Assembly: GCF_009830285.1 (NCBI RefSeq)
Contig: NZ_WUQX01000001.1
Span: 1,674,501-1,738,500, forward strand
DNA length: 64,000 nucleotides
Direction of reading: 5' to 3'
Source of the DNA: Sporofaciens musculi
GTDB taxonomy: Bacteria; Bacillota; Clostridia; Lachnospirales; Lachnospiraceae
The notes beneath the pieces were generated by a model. It saw only the letters and a program-made list of their open reading frames with translations, ran no database searches and was not told the DNA's origin. This document shows positions 17,732 through 27,031 of this stretch, piece by piece. Position numbers and translations under genes: made by a program. The stretch's first letter is position 1, and each line of letters opens with the position of its first letter.

Positions 17732-19024
17732 ATGAACAAACATACAATCGGCGATTTATATCAGATGCAGTCGCTTCCGCTTTCGGCAAAAATACGGATG
17801 ACACAGTACCGTATCCGGGAGTGGGTAGACTATTATGGGGATGATGGAGTTTACGTCAGTTTCAGTGGTGGAAAGGACAGCACTGTTTTATTACATATCG
17901 CAAGGGAAATGTATCGGAACATAGGGGCTGTCTATGTGGATACCGGACTGGAATACCCGGAGGTCAGGGAATTTGTAAAACAGCATGAAAATGTGGAGAT
18001 AATCAGACCGAAAATGAATTTCCGGCAGATTATCATAAAGTACGGATACCCAATGATTGGGAAGGAAGTGGCAGGCTGTGTGTATGGTGCAAGGCGTTAT
18101 GTGGAGAAACTGGCAGAACGGGAGAAAAAGGCGGGCGGTGGAGAAATCATTCCGAATTACAGTTATATGGCGGATTTGGTAGGCATAGACCGGAGGGAGG
18201 ACAGGGAAAATGCAGCTTACCAGAGCCTGAGCCGGGGAGAGATACCGAGTGCGGATATTAAAACGCCTGTCCGCTATCTTATTCTGCAGGGAAAATATCC
18301 CCATAAAGAAAACGGGGTGGAAACATCGGAATATTCCAAGATGTACAATAAAGAGAGATATAAATTCTTTCTTGATGCGCCTTTTGAAATATCAGACCAT
18401 TGTTGTTCCATTATGAAAAAAGCGCCCATGCACAATTACGCAAAGAAAACGGGAAAAATGCCAATGACAGCACAAATGGCAAGCGAAAGCAGGCTCCGGA
18501 CAACGAACTGGCTGAAAAATGGCTGCAACGGTTTTGATATGAAAAGCCCGATCAGCAACCCAATGTCATTCTGGACAGAGCAGGACGTTTTAGAATACAT
18601 TTACCATAACCATATCCCGGTTGCAAGTGTGTACGGGGAAGTAGTGGCAGACTACGGGAAAGGAAAACCGACAGAAAATACAATGGATATGGGGATATTT
18701 GATATAGGCAAGCCTGTATTTGACACTACCGGATGTGACAGGACGGGGTGTGTTTATTGTGGTTTTGGATGCCATAGAGAGAAATCGCCGAACCGGTGGG
18801 AGCTTGCGGAGAAACTCTCGAATCCGGCTCTTATAGATTATATGATGCGTGGAGGGGCGTTTGATGAAAAGGGTATTTGGAAGCCGGATAACCGGGGACT
18901 TGGTTTCTGGTTTGTTGTGGAATGGATTAACGTGCATGGAAAGCTGCATATCATCATGCCGCACCGGGAGGAATATCTTGGACAGTATATGACGGAAGAT
19001 ACAGAGAAATATCTTGCAGCATAA
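17732..19024 (+). CDS. PAPS-reductase-family PP-loop ATPase
   Basis: A 430-residue protein with the PP-loop SFSGGKDS at residues 43-50 and a C-terminal cysteine cluster (TGCDRTGCVYCGFGCH, about 333-348) that could hold a metal or Fe-S centre. The family includes sulfate-assimilation reductases and the DNA-phosphorothioation protein DndC, but no dnd or cys genes are nearby. Such proteins recur as ICE passengers, so DNA or RNA modification is more likely than sulfur assimilation; that is inference. The start follows AAAGGAGG. Confidence 0.8.
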   Translation: MNKHTIGDLYQMQSLPLSAKIRMTQYRIREWVDYYGDDGVYVSFSGGKDSTVLLHIAREMYRNIGAVYVDTGLEYPEVREFVKQHENVEIIRPKMNFRQIIIKYGYPMIGKEVAGCVYGARRYVEKLAEREKKAGGGEIIPNYSYMADLVGIDRREDRENAAYQSLSRGEIPSADIKTPVRYLILQGKYPHKENGVETSEYSKMYNKERYKFFLDAPFEISDHCCSIMKKAPMHNYAKKTGKMPMTAQMASESRLRTTNWLKNGCNGFDMKSPISNPMSFWTEQDVLEYIYHNHIPVASVYGEVVADYGKGKPTENTMDMGIFDIGKPVFDTTGCDRTGCVYCGFGCHREKSPNRWELAEKLSNPALIDYMMRGGAFDEKGIWKPDNRGLGFWFVVEWINVHGKLHIIMPHREEYLGQYMTEDTEKYLAA

Positions 19025-19053
19025 AAACAGGGATACGGAAAAGGAGAACCATA

Positions 19054-19416
19054 ATGGGAAGAAAGACAGGGGATCAGAAAACAGGGAAAGCGATTCTTAC
19101 ATTTACAGTGGCAGAATGTGGGGAATACCACAGCCTCGGAAAATACTATGAGGGCATTAAAACTTTGGAGGAAGCGGTCAATCTTTATCAGCAGATACCA
19201 CCGGAGCGCATGAACGGTATCCCTTCGATTGGTATCAATCTCCATGTGGAAGGGACGGATAAGATGGAGGATGTACAGGCAGACCTACTTTCCGGGGACG
19301 AAATAGACATAGGTTTTATCAACCTTATACCAGAGTTTTGTGGGAATCCAGAGGTAGAGGCGGCGGTAAAGATGATAATTGGGAGGTTTCCGGATAAAGA
19401 GGTGATTGAGTATTAA
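19054..19416 (+). CDS. single-domain polyvalent-protein-associated protein
   Basis: 120 residues consisting almost entirely of one domain (TFTVAECGEYHSLGKYYEG ... IPPERMNGIPSIGINLHVEG). A close copy is embedded near the C-terminus of the 1,179-residue protein encoded at 20435-23974. It looks like a large-polyvalent-protein-associated domain. Exact function is unknown. The gene is in the same rightward operon, with a GGAG site. Confidence 0.7.
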   Translation: MGRKTGDQKTGKAILTFTVAECGEYHSLGKYYEGIKTLEEAVNLYQQIPPERMNGIPSIGINLHVEGTDKMEDVQADLLSGDEIDIGFINLIPEFCGNPEVEAAVKMIIGRFPDKEVIEY

Positions 19417-19506
19417 ACCTAATATTGGAAATATCCGGCATACAAGGGCGGTCAAAAAAGGCTGTCTTTTATTATGATTAAAATTAGGAAAATGGAGGTT
19501 AGAAAA

Positions 19507-20343
19507 ATGGAAACAGCAGGACAGAACACAAAACAGGTCATGGAGGAAAATGGCGTATTAAAGCAGTTCATGGAGCTGCTTAACCAGCAGAACATGAAAG
19601 AGCAGTCACAGGACTTTATGGGGATTTTCTGGTATGTGGCGGGGATGCAGGTACAGCTTTCCGCAATGGTGGATGAATTACAGGGCGTCCGGGAACAGCT
19701 TTCACAGATGCAGGAGAAACAGCCGAAGCCTGTTACGGAGAACCTCATGGAGAAAGTGTCGCACCTTCAGGAGAAAATCACGAGCCTGTCGGAACGCCTG
19801 ACAGAAGCAAGAAACCGTCTGGTGGAAACAGCGGCGCAGGCAGTCAGCGCCTTTAAGGAAAAAGGCAGGGCGGAGATGTGCAAAGTTCTCCAGAAAGGAA
19901 TCTCCGGCATGAAGTCCATGCTTTCCGGCTACCGGGAACGTCTGGTTGACGTGATGACGGACTGTGAAAAGACAGCCAACCAGATTGACAGCATCGGGGA
20001 TGAATTGAAGCAGATTGGGAACAGCGTTTCCAACGTGGGCAGGCTGTTAGCCGGGAAAGGCACGAAAGAGGTATCGGACGAAAAGCCGGGTGTCGGTCTG
20101 ACAAGGGCAGTCAACACGCCTGTAAAAAAGGCAGTGGAGAACCTCCGGAAGAAGATTGACGGGGCGGACAAAGCATTTGAAAAGCTGGATCGGCTCTCTG
20201 CCCGTCTGGATGCCGGGAAGGAAGCGGAGAAAGGAGGGCGGGTGTCCGTAAAGGATAAGCTGTCGCAGATGAAGGAAAAAGCAGGACAGCAGAAAAAAGC
20301 GCCGGAGCCGGACAAGGCAAAAAACAAAGAGGAATGTTTATAA
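19507..20343 (+). CDS. DUF6674-like coiled-coil ICE protein
   Basis: 278 residues from the ATG at 19507, chosen for GGAGGT seven bases upstream over two earlier in-frame starts. The N-terminus (MEENGVLKQFMELLNQQN, then FWYVAGMQVQLSAM) and extensive heptads match proteins annotated as DUF6674 in clostridial ICEs. The C-terminus has GGRVSVKDKLSQMKEKA, the same tail as its neighbours. A structural or transfer-associated role is a guess. Confidence 0.65.
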   Translation: METAGQNTKQVMEENGVLKQFMELLNQQNMKEQSQDFMGIFWYVAGMQVQLSAMVDELQGVREQLSQMQEKQPKPVTENLMEKVSHLQEKITSLSERLTEARNRLVETAAQAVSAFKEKGRAEMCKVLQKGISGMKSMLSGYRERLVDVMTDCEKTANQIDSIGDELKQIGNSVSNVGRLLAGKGTKEVSDEKPGVGLTRAVNTPVKKAVENLRKKIDGADKAFEKLDRLSARLDAGKEAEKGGRVSVKDKLSQMKEKAGQQKKAPEPDKAKNKEECL

Positions 20344-20434
20344 AATTATCAGCACATAAAAATATCCAAAGCGGGGGCAGACAGGGAAACTTATCTGTCC
20401 CCTGTTTTTATGGAGGAAAAGGAGAGATAACCAT

Positions 20435-23400
20435 ATGGCAGATGGAAGAACTGAAAAACAGAAAGTAAAGGAGATAACGGACAGGCTGGAGGAAGGCTTG
20501 AAGGAGCTGTTTGAGGGGGAGAAATATAAAAGCTATCTGAACACCATGTCAAAATTCCACAATTATAGCGCAAACAATATCCAGCTTATAGAGATGCAAT
20601 GCCCGGATGCGACATACGTTGCCGGGTACAAGGCATGGCAGAGGAATTTTGAACGCCATGTAAACAAGGGCGAGAGGGGTATCCGTATCCTTGCGCCCGC
20701 ACCTTACAAAATCAAAGAGGAACAGGAAAAGATTGATCCGGTGACGAATGAGCCTGTGCTTGACCGGGACGGGATGCCCGTCATGGAGGAAGTGGAGATA
20801 AAGATACCCGCCTTTCGTGTTGTCACAGTGTTTGATTATTCACAGACAGATGGGAAAGAACTTCCCGGACTTGGCGTGAGCGAGCTGCATGGGGATGTGG
20901 AGCGTTACCGGGATTTTATGGAAGCGTTAGAGAGGGTTTCCCCTGTTCCCATCCGCTATGAGGGCATGGAGGGGGACAGAAAAGGCTATTTTATTGATTT
21001 GAGCCACCATATCGCCATTAAAGAGGGCATGAGTGAAGCACAGACCGCAAAAACAGGAGTCCATGAGGTGACACACGCTAAACTCCATGCAAGGGAAGTA
21101 GAACAGGATACAGAAAAAGCAGTTTATAAAGACCGGGAAACGAAAGAGGTGGAAGCCGAGAGTGTTGCCTACACTGTATGCCAGCATTTCGGGATTGACA
21201 CGTCCGATTATTCTTTCGGGTATATCGCCGGGTGGAGCAGCGGAAAAGAGATGTCGGAGTTAAAATCTTCCCTAGACATCATTCGCCGGACTTCTTCTGA
21301 ACTGATAAAGGGGATTGAAACACAGCTTTTAGAGATTGAAAAGGAGCGTGCAACAGAACAGGCACAGGAGGACATTTTGCTTTTAGTTGCGAATACAGAC
21401 CGTTCCGAATATGACCTTTTGAATGTTAAAGGTATGGAGAGGGCAGATTTACTTAATGCGCTTCTTTCCATGAAAGACGATGACAGGCAGAGCATGGAAG
21501 CCTACCTTGAAAGAGCCGGGGCGTGGGTAACGCCGCTTGCCAATGAACGAAGCGAGGAAGTGGGGGAATACCACTTAGACTATGCTTACAATACGGATAC
21601 CCATGAGATAACGGATTTTAAGGCATTACAGGAAGAACGGAAAAAAGCCAATATCCCGGTTGAATATGGAGATGTGATTGTGAGAATCTCCACACCGGAC
21701 AGTGGGGAATATGAAACCATTAAAATCACAAATATGCAGTCGGAAGTAGCAAACGTTTTATATGCCATACTGTTTTTGCAAGAAAATGAGTGGAATGGAA
21801 ATGTTCTGGACTATCTGCAGGAGAAAGGTTTTGAGTTTGTGCCGATTATGAGAAGCGGCGGTTTGAATGACGGTTATCCGCAGTTCTATGATTTTGATGT
21901 GGATATGAGCGAATTGGAAGTACATACCGCTTCGGAACTTCCGGCAACGGTGCAGGCGGAGCAGCTCATTAACCGCATGGAATTTCACAGGTCGGTGTAT
22001 GACACTGATGAGCGCAACCTGATTATGAACCACGCCTATAAGCTGGATGATATGTATAAGACCACTTCCCTTGCACATTCCATTGCGGAGCAGAAAGATG
22101 ATTTACCTCTGCTTTGGGAAACGATCAGGACAGCGGAAGAAGAAATTGATGCGCTCCCGGACGGAATGGCAGGACTGTCACAGATGCACGAATACGGGTA
22201 TTCATGGGATGAAATGCTCCCTCTGACAAAGGATAAGGCATCGGAGCTGTTCGGGGAGGATGTGGCGGTGTACCAGCTCCACGCAGACGGTTCAGAAACG
22301 CTTGTGGAGGACAGGGCGGCATTAGAGGGGCATGATGGACTGTTTGGCGTGGAAAAAGGCGACTGGAACGCTTATAAGGAATACCAGTCCATGAAGCAGG
22401 AATTAGAGGACAGCGAAGCCAACCGGGAAGCACAGCTTTTATATGGTAATGGAGGAAGTAAAGATATAGGGGAAGTTCCGGTCATGGACAGCACAGCAGA
22501 AGTGCCAGAGAATACTGTAGAAAGTGGCATACAAGGAGAACAGGATTCGGATAAATTTACCTATTATGTCATTGAAGATTTATCCGCAAGGGTAGGCAAC
22601 AATCCGGAAAAAGGTGAGGTGGAGCGTTTTGGCAATCTTGCGGAAGCAATCGGAAGATTTAAGGAATATAGGGAGAGGGAAGATGCCGATCAGACAGGTA
22701 TGACGAAGGCGGTATTTGGCTTTGGAATCAATGGCAAAGAATTTGATGTACTTCATGTGAAAAACAACCAGAACTGTGTACCATTGGAATTTACGCAGAA
22801 AGAAGTGGAACATAGCCAGTTTAAGAGCGATTTGCAGGCTCTATATTATGAGGTTGGCTTTGACAGGGCAGAGATTTATCGGGAGAGATTGCCGGAGGAA
22901 ACAAAGGATTTGGTAAAGGAACTGTTTGAGATTCAGTTAAAGACCAGCGGTATAAATAATGTTTCGCTTTATATGGACAGGTTTGATACTCTCTATGAAC
23001 AGGGGAAAATGGAAAAACTGATGCCCAAAGGAGAGCAGAATTATGTTCTTGAAAATATCCCTTTTGTGGAATGGAAGAATCCGTACATAGATGTCAATGC
23101 CAGGGAAACGGCAGAGCAGGCACAGGATGGAAAACAGACAGTTGTTACCCTTACAGTGGCGGAGTGCGGGGAGTTCCACAATTTCGGAGAATACCATGAG
23201 AATATCGCAGGAGTGGAGGAAGCAATCGCCATTTTCAACCAGATACCACCAGAGAGGATGAACGGTATCCCAAGCATCGGCATCAATATCCATACAGAGG
23301 GGACAGAAAGTTATGAGGACACGCAGATGGATATTGTTTCGGGCGGAGTTGCGGATTTGGAGTTTCTGGATTATGTGCCGGATATTACAGACAACCCGAA

Positions 23401-23974
23401 GGCGGTGGAGGTTATTGCGGAGCTGATCGACAAGCTGCCGGACATTGAGGTGCGTGGTTCTCTGGAGAAGTGGCAGGCAGCTTTCCTTGCTGCAGAGATA
23501 GACCAGTTATCTTATGACTTTGACACTTACGAGTACAGAGATACGGTGGACGACAGGGAAGCGCAGATAGCAAATATCACAGAGGACATCAGAAACAGAA
23601 ATACCAAGTATCTGAATGACTTCCTTAATGCGATTGTTTCGGACAGCATCAGAGAGGGCATGGCGGATATTTTCGGGGAAGGGACGGAGCTTGATGACAG
23701 TGAGAGCGTTCAGATAGCAAGGAAGGCGAAGGAACTGTTAGATAAGCTGGCAGAGTACAAGCCGCTTGCAAAGGTTGAGGAACTGGAAGAATGTAACTAT
23801 AACATGATTGATAATATCCTGAACAATGAGAAGCCAAAAGAAGAGAAGCAAGCAGGCAGAGTTTCCATAAAGGAAAAACTGGCGGAGAAAAAGGCGGTCA
23901 TCGAGCAGATGGATAAGTCAGAAAGAGAAGTCCCGGAAAAGGGAACAGAGAAAAAATCAGAGAGGGAGATATAA
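20435..23974 (+). CDS. ArdC/LtrC-like polyvalent protein with zincin peptidase domain
   Basis: A 1,179-residue protein. It has an ArdC-like ssDNA-binding N-terminus (SKFHNYSANNIQLIEMQCP, about 40-130), a zinc metallopeptidase motif HEVTH at 210-214 with downstream EAESVAY, a YodL-like segment (VAVYQLHADGSETL) near 610, the TVAECGEF domain near 905-1005, and the tail GRVSIKEKLAEKK near 1140. Polyvalent proteins of this design are thought to enter the recipient with the DNA and protect it. Start ATG 20435 follows GGAGAG. Confidence 0.8.
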   Translation: MADGRTEKQKVKEITDRLEEGLKELFEGEKYKSYLNTMSKFHNYSANNIQLIEMQCPDATYVAGYKAWQRNFERHVNKGERGIRILAPAPYKIKEEQEKIDPVTNEPVLDRDGMPVMEEVEIKIPAFRVVTVFDYSQTDGKELPGLGVSELHGDVERYRDFMEALERVSPVPIRYEGMEGDRKGYFIDLSHHIAIKEGMSEAQTAKTGVHEVTHAKLHAREVEQDTEKAVYKDRETKEVEAESVAYTVCQHFGIDTSDYSFGYIAGWSSGKEMSELKSSLDIIRRTSSELIKGIETQLLEIEKERATEQAQEDILLLVANTDRSEYDLLNVKGMERADLLNALLSMKDDDRQSMEAYLERAGAWVTPLANERSEEVGEYHLDYAYNTDTHEITDFKALQEERKKANIPVEYGDVIVRISTPDSGEYETIKITNMQSEVANVLYAILFLQENEWNGNVLDYLQEKGFEFVPIMRSGGLNDGYPQFYDFDVDMSELEVHTASELPATVQAEQLINRMEFHRSVYDTDERNLIMNHAYKLDDMYKTTSLAHSIAEQKDDLPLLWETIRTAEEEIDALPDGMAGLSQMHEYGYSWDEMLPLTKDKASELFGEDVAVYQLHADGSETLVEDRAALEGHDGLFGVEKGDWNAYKEYQSMKQELEDSEANREAQLLYGNGGSKDIGEVPVMDSTAEVPENTVESGIQGEQDSDKFTYYVIEDLSARVGNNPEKGEVERFGNLAEAIGRFKEYREREDADQTGMTKAVFGFGINGKEFDVLHVKNNQNCVPLEFTQKEVEHSQFKSDLQALYYEVGFDRAEIYRERLPEETKDLVKELFEIQLKTSGINNVSLYMDRFDTLYEQGKMEKLMPKGEQNYVLENIPFVEWKNPYIDVNARETAEQAQDGKQTVVTLTVAECGEFHNFGEYHENIAGVEEAIAIFNQIPPERMNGIPSIGINIHTEGTESYEDTQMDIVSGGVADLEFLDYVPDITDNPKAVEVIAELIDKLPDIEVRGSLEKWQAAFLAAEIDQLSYDFDTYEYRDTVDDREAQIANITEDIRNRNTKYLNDFLNAIVSDSIREGMADIFGEGTELDDSESVQIARKAKELLDKLAEYKPLAKVEELEECNYNMIDNILNNEKPKEEKQAGRVSIKEKLAEKKAVIEQMDKSEREVPEKGTEKKSEREI

Positions 23975-23977
23975 GTG

Positions 23978-24181
23978 ATGGATAAATTCACAGTAGAAGA
24001 AATCAATTTCATGTGTGTGTTTGAGGGGCAGGACAAAACGGGCATGATTGCCGATATAAAGAACATAATCCCCCACATACAGGACAGCGATATGGTGGAG
24101 CTTGCAGAACAGGTTTTAGGGAAACTGGAAGCCATGAGCGATGCGGAATTTGCAGAGGTGGCATTGGAAGCGGCGGAATGA
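23978..24181 (+). CDS. TTRAP-family transposon-transfer assisting protein
   Basis: 67 residues beginning MDKFTVEEINFMCVFEG, characteristic of the TTRAP family found in clostridial conjugative elements. It is acidic and helical (SDAEFAEVALEAAE). It begins within a few bases of the upstream stop, behind GAGGGAGAT, so it is the last gene of the operon. The name reflects genomic association; the mechanism is unknown. Confidence 0.8.
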   Translation: MDKFTVEEINFMCVFEGQDKTGMIADIKNIIPHIQDSDMVELAEQVLGKLEAMSDAEFAEVALEAAE

Positions 24182-24218
24182 TTAACGCAAATCTTTTATG
24201 GCATTATTCGACATAACG

Positions 24219-24227
24219 TGCTATAAT
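24219..24227 (+). promoter_or_regulatory. extended -10 promoter of the type I toxin
   Basis: TGCTATAAT (TG extension at 24219-24220, TATAAT at 24222-24227) lies 72 nt before the toxin start. The long leader contains CCTTTC...GAAAGG, which can mask the ribosome site. Confidence 0.55.
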
Positions 24228-24298
24228 TCTCTTAGTCAGATTAGAGCAGGTAGGGATAGTCTGCGGTTGTCCTTTCTGGAAACGGAAAGGAGGTCGGT

Positions 24299-24382
24299 AT
24301 GGATACGTTAGAAGTGCTTACGTTAGTGCTGGTGATTTTTGCAGCCTTGACATACATAGACAATAAACACAACCGCAAGTAA
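24299..24382 (+). CDS. holin-like type I toxin peptide, copy 1
   Basis: A 27-residue hydrophobic peptide, MDTLEVLTLVLVIFAALTYI followed by DNKHNRK: one membrane helix and a short polar basic end, as in the holin-like/TxpA-type toxins of Firmicutes. AAAGGAGG precedes the ATG, and CCTTTC upstream can pair with GAAAGG to hide it. An antisense RNA with a good promoter overlaps its 3' end. A homologous peptide lies on the other strand at 35662-35751. Confidence 0.75.
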   Translation: MDTLEVLTLVLVIFAALTYIDNKHNRK

Positions 24383-24496
24383 CGGAAAAGGCTATCTTCT
24401 ACTGCAATAGAGGATAGCCTTGTAATCCGTTTGATTTTTAAACTGTTATTGTTTCCGATTGAACAACCGTCGGACACGCCATATCCTCCGGCTTCT
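24382..24496 (-). ncRNA. antisense RNA (RatA-like antitoxin), copy 1
   Basis: Inferred from a promoter at 24503-24531 and a hairpin AAGGCTATC/GATAGCCTT (24388-24396, 24413-24421) followed on the minus strand by TTTTCC at the end of the toxin gene. The RNA would be about 115 nt and complementary to the toxin mRNA's 3' end. It shares a GGATAT.GGCGTGTCC segment with the second copy. Confidence 0.6.
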
Positions 24497-24502
24497 AAGA
24501 TG

Positions 24503-24531
24503 ATTATAAACCAACACTGCGAATTTTGCAA
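24503..24531 (-). promoter_or_regulatory. promoter of antisense RNA, copy 1
   Basis: TTGCAA (24526-24531), a 17-nt spacer and TATAAT (24503-24508) on the minus strand: a near-consensus sigma-A promoter. Confidence 0.75.
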
Positions 24532-24546
24532 GAGGGTTTAGGAAAT

Positions 24547-24575
24547 GGGGGTGCTTCGGCACTCCTATTTTTTTA
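24547..24575 (+). terminator. intrinsic terminator
   Basis: GGGGGTGC-TTCG-GCACTCC with the stem closed by a UUCG tetraloop, followed by TATTTTTTT. Confidence 0.75.
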
Positions 24576-24808
24576 CAGATTTGTAGACTATATTACAGGA
24601 GCATGGTCTTATCTGCAAGGATTTTTTTATGTTTTTTAAAACAAGGTAGGAAGGAATGGAGGGATTCCGCCGCCTTCGGCATTGTGGGCAATGTGTATAA
24701 CTTCCTGTCTTATGGAGCTGTGGGCAACACTGTTTGCAGGATGTGGGAAAGCTGCTTTTGCTTTTCCATATGCTGTGAATGGTGTTGTCTGGATCTATGT
24801 CAATACTT
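24576..24808 (+). other. unassigned stretch left of IS3
   Basis: No intact gene. A rightward frame could encode a short hydrophobic segment (LWAMCITSCLMELWATLFAG) cut off by the IS3 end, perhaps a small membrane protein remnant. I cannot assign it. Confidence 0.3.
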
Positions 24809-24829
24809 TAGACAAAAAAAGTTGAAAGA

Positions 24830-25723
24830 TTATGCTGCTTTTTTGAGTTCCTCATCCTCCTTTTGCTGTGGTGTCAGATAACCGATAGAGCTATGGATCC
24901 GTTTACGGTTATACCAGCCCTCTATGTATTTAAAGATTGCTCTGCGAGCTTCCTTTAAATCCTGGTAAGTATGAAGATAGATTTCTTCCTTTTTCAGTAC
25001 GGAATGGAAAGATTCCATACAGGCATTATCGTATGGATTTCCCTTACGACTAAATGAATGCAGGATTCCTTTACTGCCCAGGCAGTCTTCAAATGCCTGG
25101 CTCGTATACTGACTTCCAAGATCACTATGAAGGATGATCCCCTCGGTATCCCTGACATTCAGGCATGCGTTTTCTACCGCTTTAACCGCCAGTTCCGCCG
25201 TCATAGATGTGCCATAGGCATACCCTATAATCTTTCGGCTGCACAGATCCATGACAGAAGCCAGATAGGTCCATCCTTCTTTCTGTACATGGATGTAAGT
25301 GATATCCGTACACCATTTCTGGTTGATGGTCTCCGTCCCAAAATCACGCCTCAGGATATTTTTCTTATCCTCCGGGATGCTGCCATGGTTGGCATGATGA
25401 TTGTACTTCTTTACTACGATAGAGCGCAGTCCCTGCTCTGCCATATGCCTCTGCACCCTCTTGACGCTGCAAGGTGTACCATTATCATTCAGCACACGGC
25501 ATATTTTGACAGCCCCATACCTTTGTTTTGAGTCATCATATGCCTGTTTCACTTTCCTGCCGAATTCCGCATATGCCTTCTGCTTATTCGAGGGTACACA
25601 AACCAGAGCCTTGTAATAGGTACTCCTTGGGAATTTCAGAGCGCTGCAAAGCTGAGATACACAGTAGCGGGTTAAGTTGTTCTGGATAAAGGAAACAATC
25701 TCGGCTATAGTTCTTTCGCGAAT
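24830..25723 (-). pseudogene. IS3 transposase orfB (integrase catalytic domain)
   Basis: The rve-type DDE domain is present: WCTDITYIHV, LHSDLGSQYTS and SRKGNPYDNACMESFHSVLK. An in-frame upstream extension without a good start runs from RERTIAEIVSFIQNN through to GRKVKQAYDDSKQRYG. A frameshift product with orfA is usual for the family. Here an A AAA AAG slippery heptamer (minus strand, 25734-25740) leads in the -1 frame to a stop after about 11 codons, so another indel near 25721 probably broke the fusion. Confidence 0.75.
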
Positions 25724-25738
25724 AAGGCGGTCGCTTTT

Positions 25739-25981
25739 TTAATATTTCATTCTCAATCTTAAGGCGTTGGATTTCTTTCTGGAGAGCCTTATACTCCTTA
25801 AGGGTGACCGTCTCCTCCCCGGATACTTTGATGGGGAGAGCTGTTTTACCCAGTTGCTGAGTGTGCTTCGATTTACGCCATATTCACGCTCCAGTTGCGG
25901 ATACGAGGTTCCTCCGGCATTATACAGATCCACGATCTGCTGCTTGAATTCCGGAGTGTAAGATTTCTGGTTTTTCGCCAT
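25739..25981 (-). pseudogene. IS3 orfA, frameshifted
   Basis: The helix-turn-helix N-terminus MAKNQKSYTPEFKQQIVDLY ... NRSTLSNWVKQLSP is intact. After LSP the frame is wrong: the expected leucine zipper (VTLKEYKALQKEIQRLKIEN) is found one frame over, consistent with loss of one base from the G run at 25833-25836 on the plus strand. The IS is therefore likely inactive. Confidence 0.75.
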
Positions 25982-26061
25982 GTAAAACATCTCCTTTGCT
26001 TTTTCACTTGATAGTATAGGTTGTTCAACTTTTCCTGTCCACACTTATATACTAACACCAA

Positions 26062-26139
26062 TGTCAGGAGGCGGCTCGTAAAGCAGGGATTCCTCTGCCT
26101 GAACGGGAAGAACCAATTTTTACTAATTTTATCCGTTAG
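26062..26139 (+). pseudogene. 3' remnant of a rightward gene beside IS3
   Basis: Twenty-five codons (CQEAARKAGIPLPEREEPIF, then TNFIR and a stop) in good codon usage, ending 20 nt before the DUF4405 gene. Its 5' part is missing at the IS3 boundary. Identity unknown. Confidence 0.35.
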
Positions 26140-26159
26140 AGCGAAAGGAGGCGGGTAGC

Positions 26160-26834
26160 ATGAAACGGAAAACAATTTTGAAAATCGTGGTCGATATTGG
26201 AATGACGGTCATGCTGCTGCTTCTGATGACTTATGAACTGATTGGTGAGGCGGCGCATGAATGGCTTGGGATCGGGATGTTTGGTCTTTTCATTATCCAC
26301 CATATTTTGAATCGAAAATGGAGCCGGTGCGTTTTCAAAGGGAAATATACATTGTTCCGTATTTGGCAGACGATTCTTGTTATTGGAATCCTGCTTACCA
26401 TGATCGGTTCTATGTATAGCGGAGTGATTCTTTCCGAACACGCATTGTCATTTCTGCCAATCAAGGGTGGGCGGGCTTTTGCCAGAGAGGTTCACATGCT
26501 TTCCGCTTATTGGGGATTTGTGTTGATGTCACTTCATCTTGGATTACATTGGAGCATAATGATGGGGATGGCAAAGCGGTTTGTAAAAGAACTTCCAACA
26601 GCAGGAAAATGGCTGCTTCGTGGGATTACCGCTTTTATCGCCGGGTATGGCGTGTATGCTTTCATACAGCGGGAAATCGGTCGGTATATGCTTTAAAAAA
26701 ATCATTTTGCATTTTTTGATTTTGAAGAACCATTATTTTTCTTTTTGGCAGATTATATGGCGGTTATGGTTTTGTTTGTATGGGGGAACCATTACTTTTC
26801 TAAAGGACTAAGGTACATAATACAGAAATTATAA
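26160..26834 (+). pseudogene. DUF4405 membrane protein with an in-frame stop
   Basis: A four- or five-helix membrane protein with paired histidines (IIHHILNR, SLHLGLHW) suggesting heme binding, as in cytochrome b-like DUF4405 proteins. A TAA at 26694-26696 ends it at 178 residues, but the same frame continues with HFAFFDFEEPLFFFLADYMA to a stop at 26834. Relatives have that ending, so a nonsense change (TTA to TAA) in TTTAAAAAAA is likely. The start has AAAGGAGGCGG. Function is probably redox-related; uncertain. Confidence 0.7.
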
Positions 26835-27031
26835 GAATAGTTTTTCCATAAGCATGAATATATCTGTTTACAAACATAAAGTGGTTTTGGATAGATAGAT
26901 TAGATTGCTGAAAATGGTTAAGGATAAAAATTAAGTCTTTAAGAAGTTTTTCAAAATATTCTTGTTTTGTCATGATTAGGATATGTTTTAACATCATGCG
27001 AGGTGGTGGTAGTATAGGACGATTGCTTATT

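Larger units (their letters stand above)
24809..26043 (-). mobile_element. IS3-family insertion sequence
   Basis: The ends are imperfect inverted repeats: GACAAAAAAAGTTGAA at the left and, read inward from the right, GGACAGGAAAAGTTGAAC. Two leftward genes, orfA and orfB, lie between. No clear 3-bp target duplication is visible. Confidence 0.75.
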
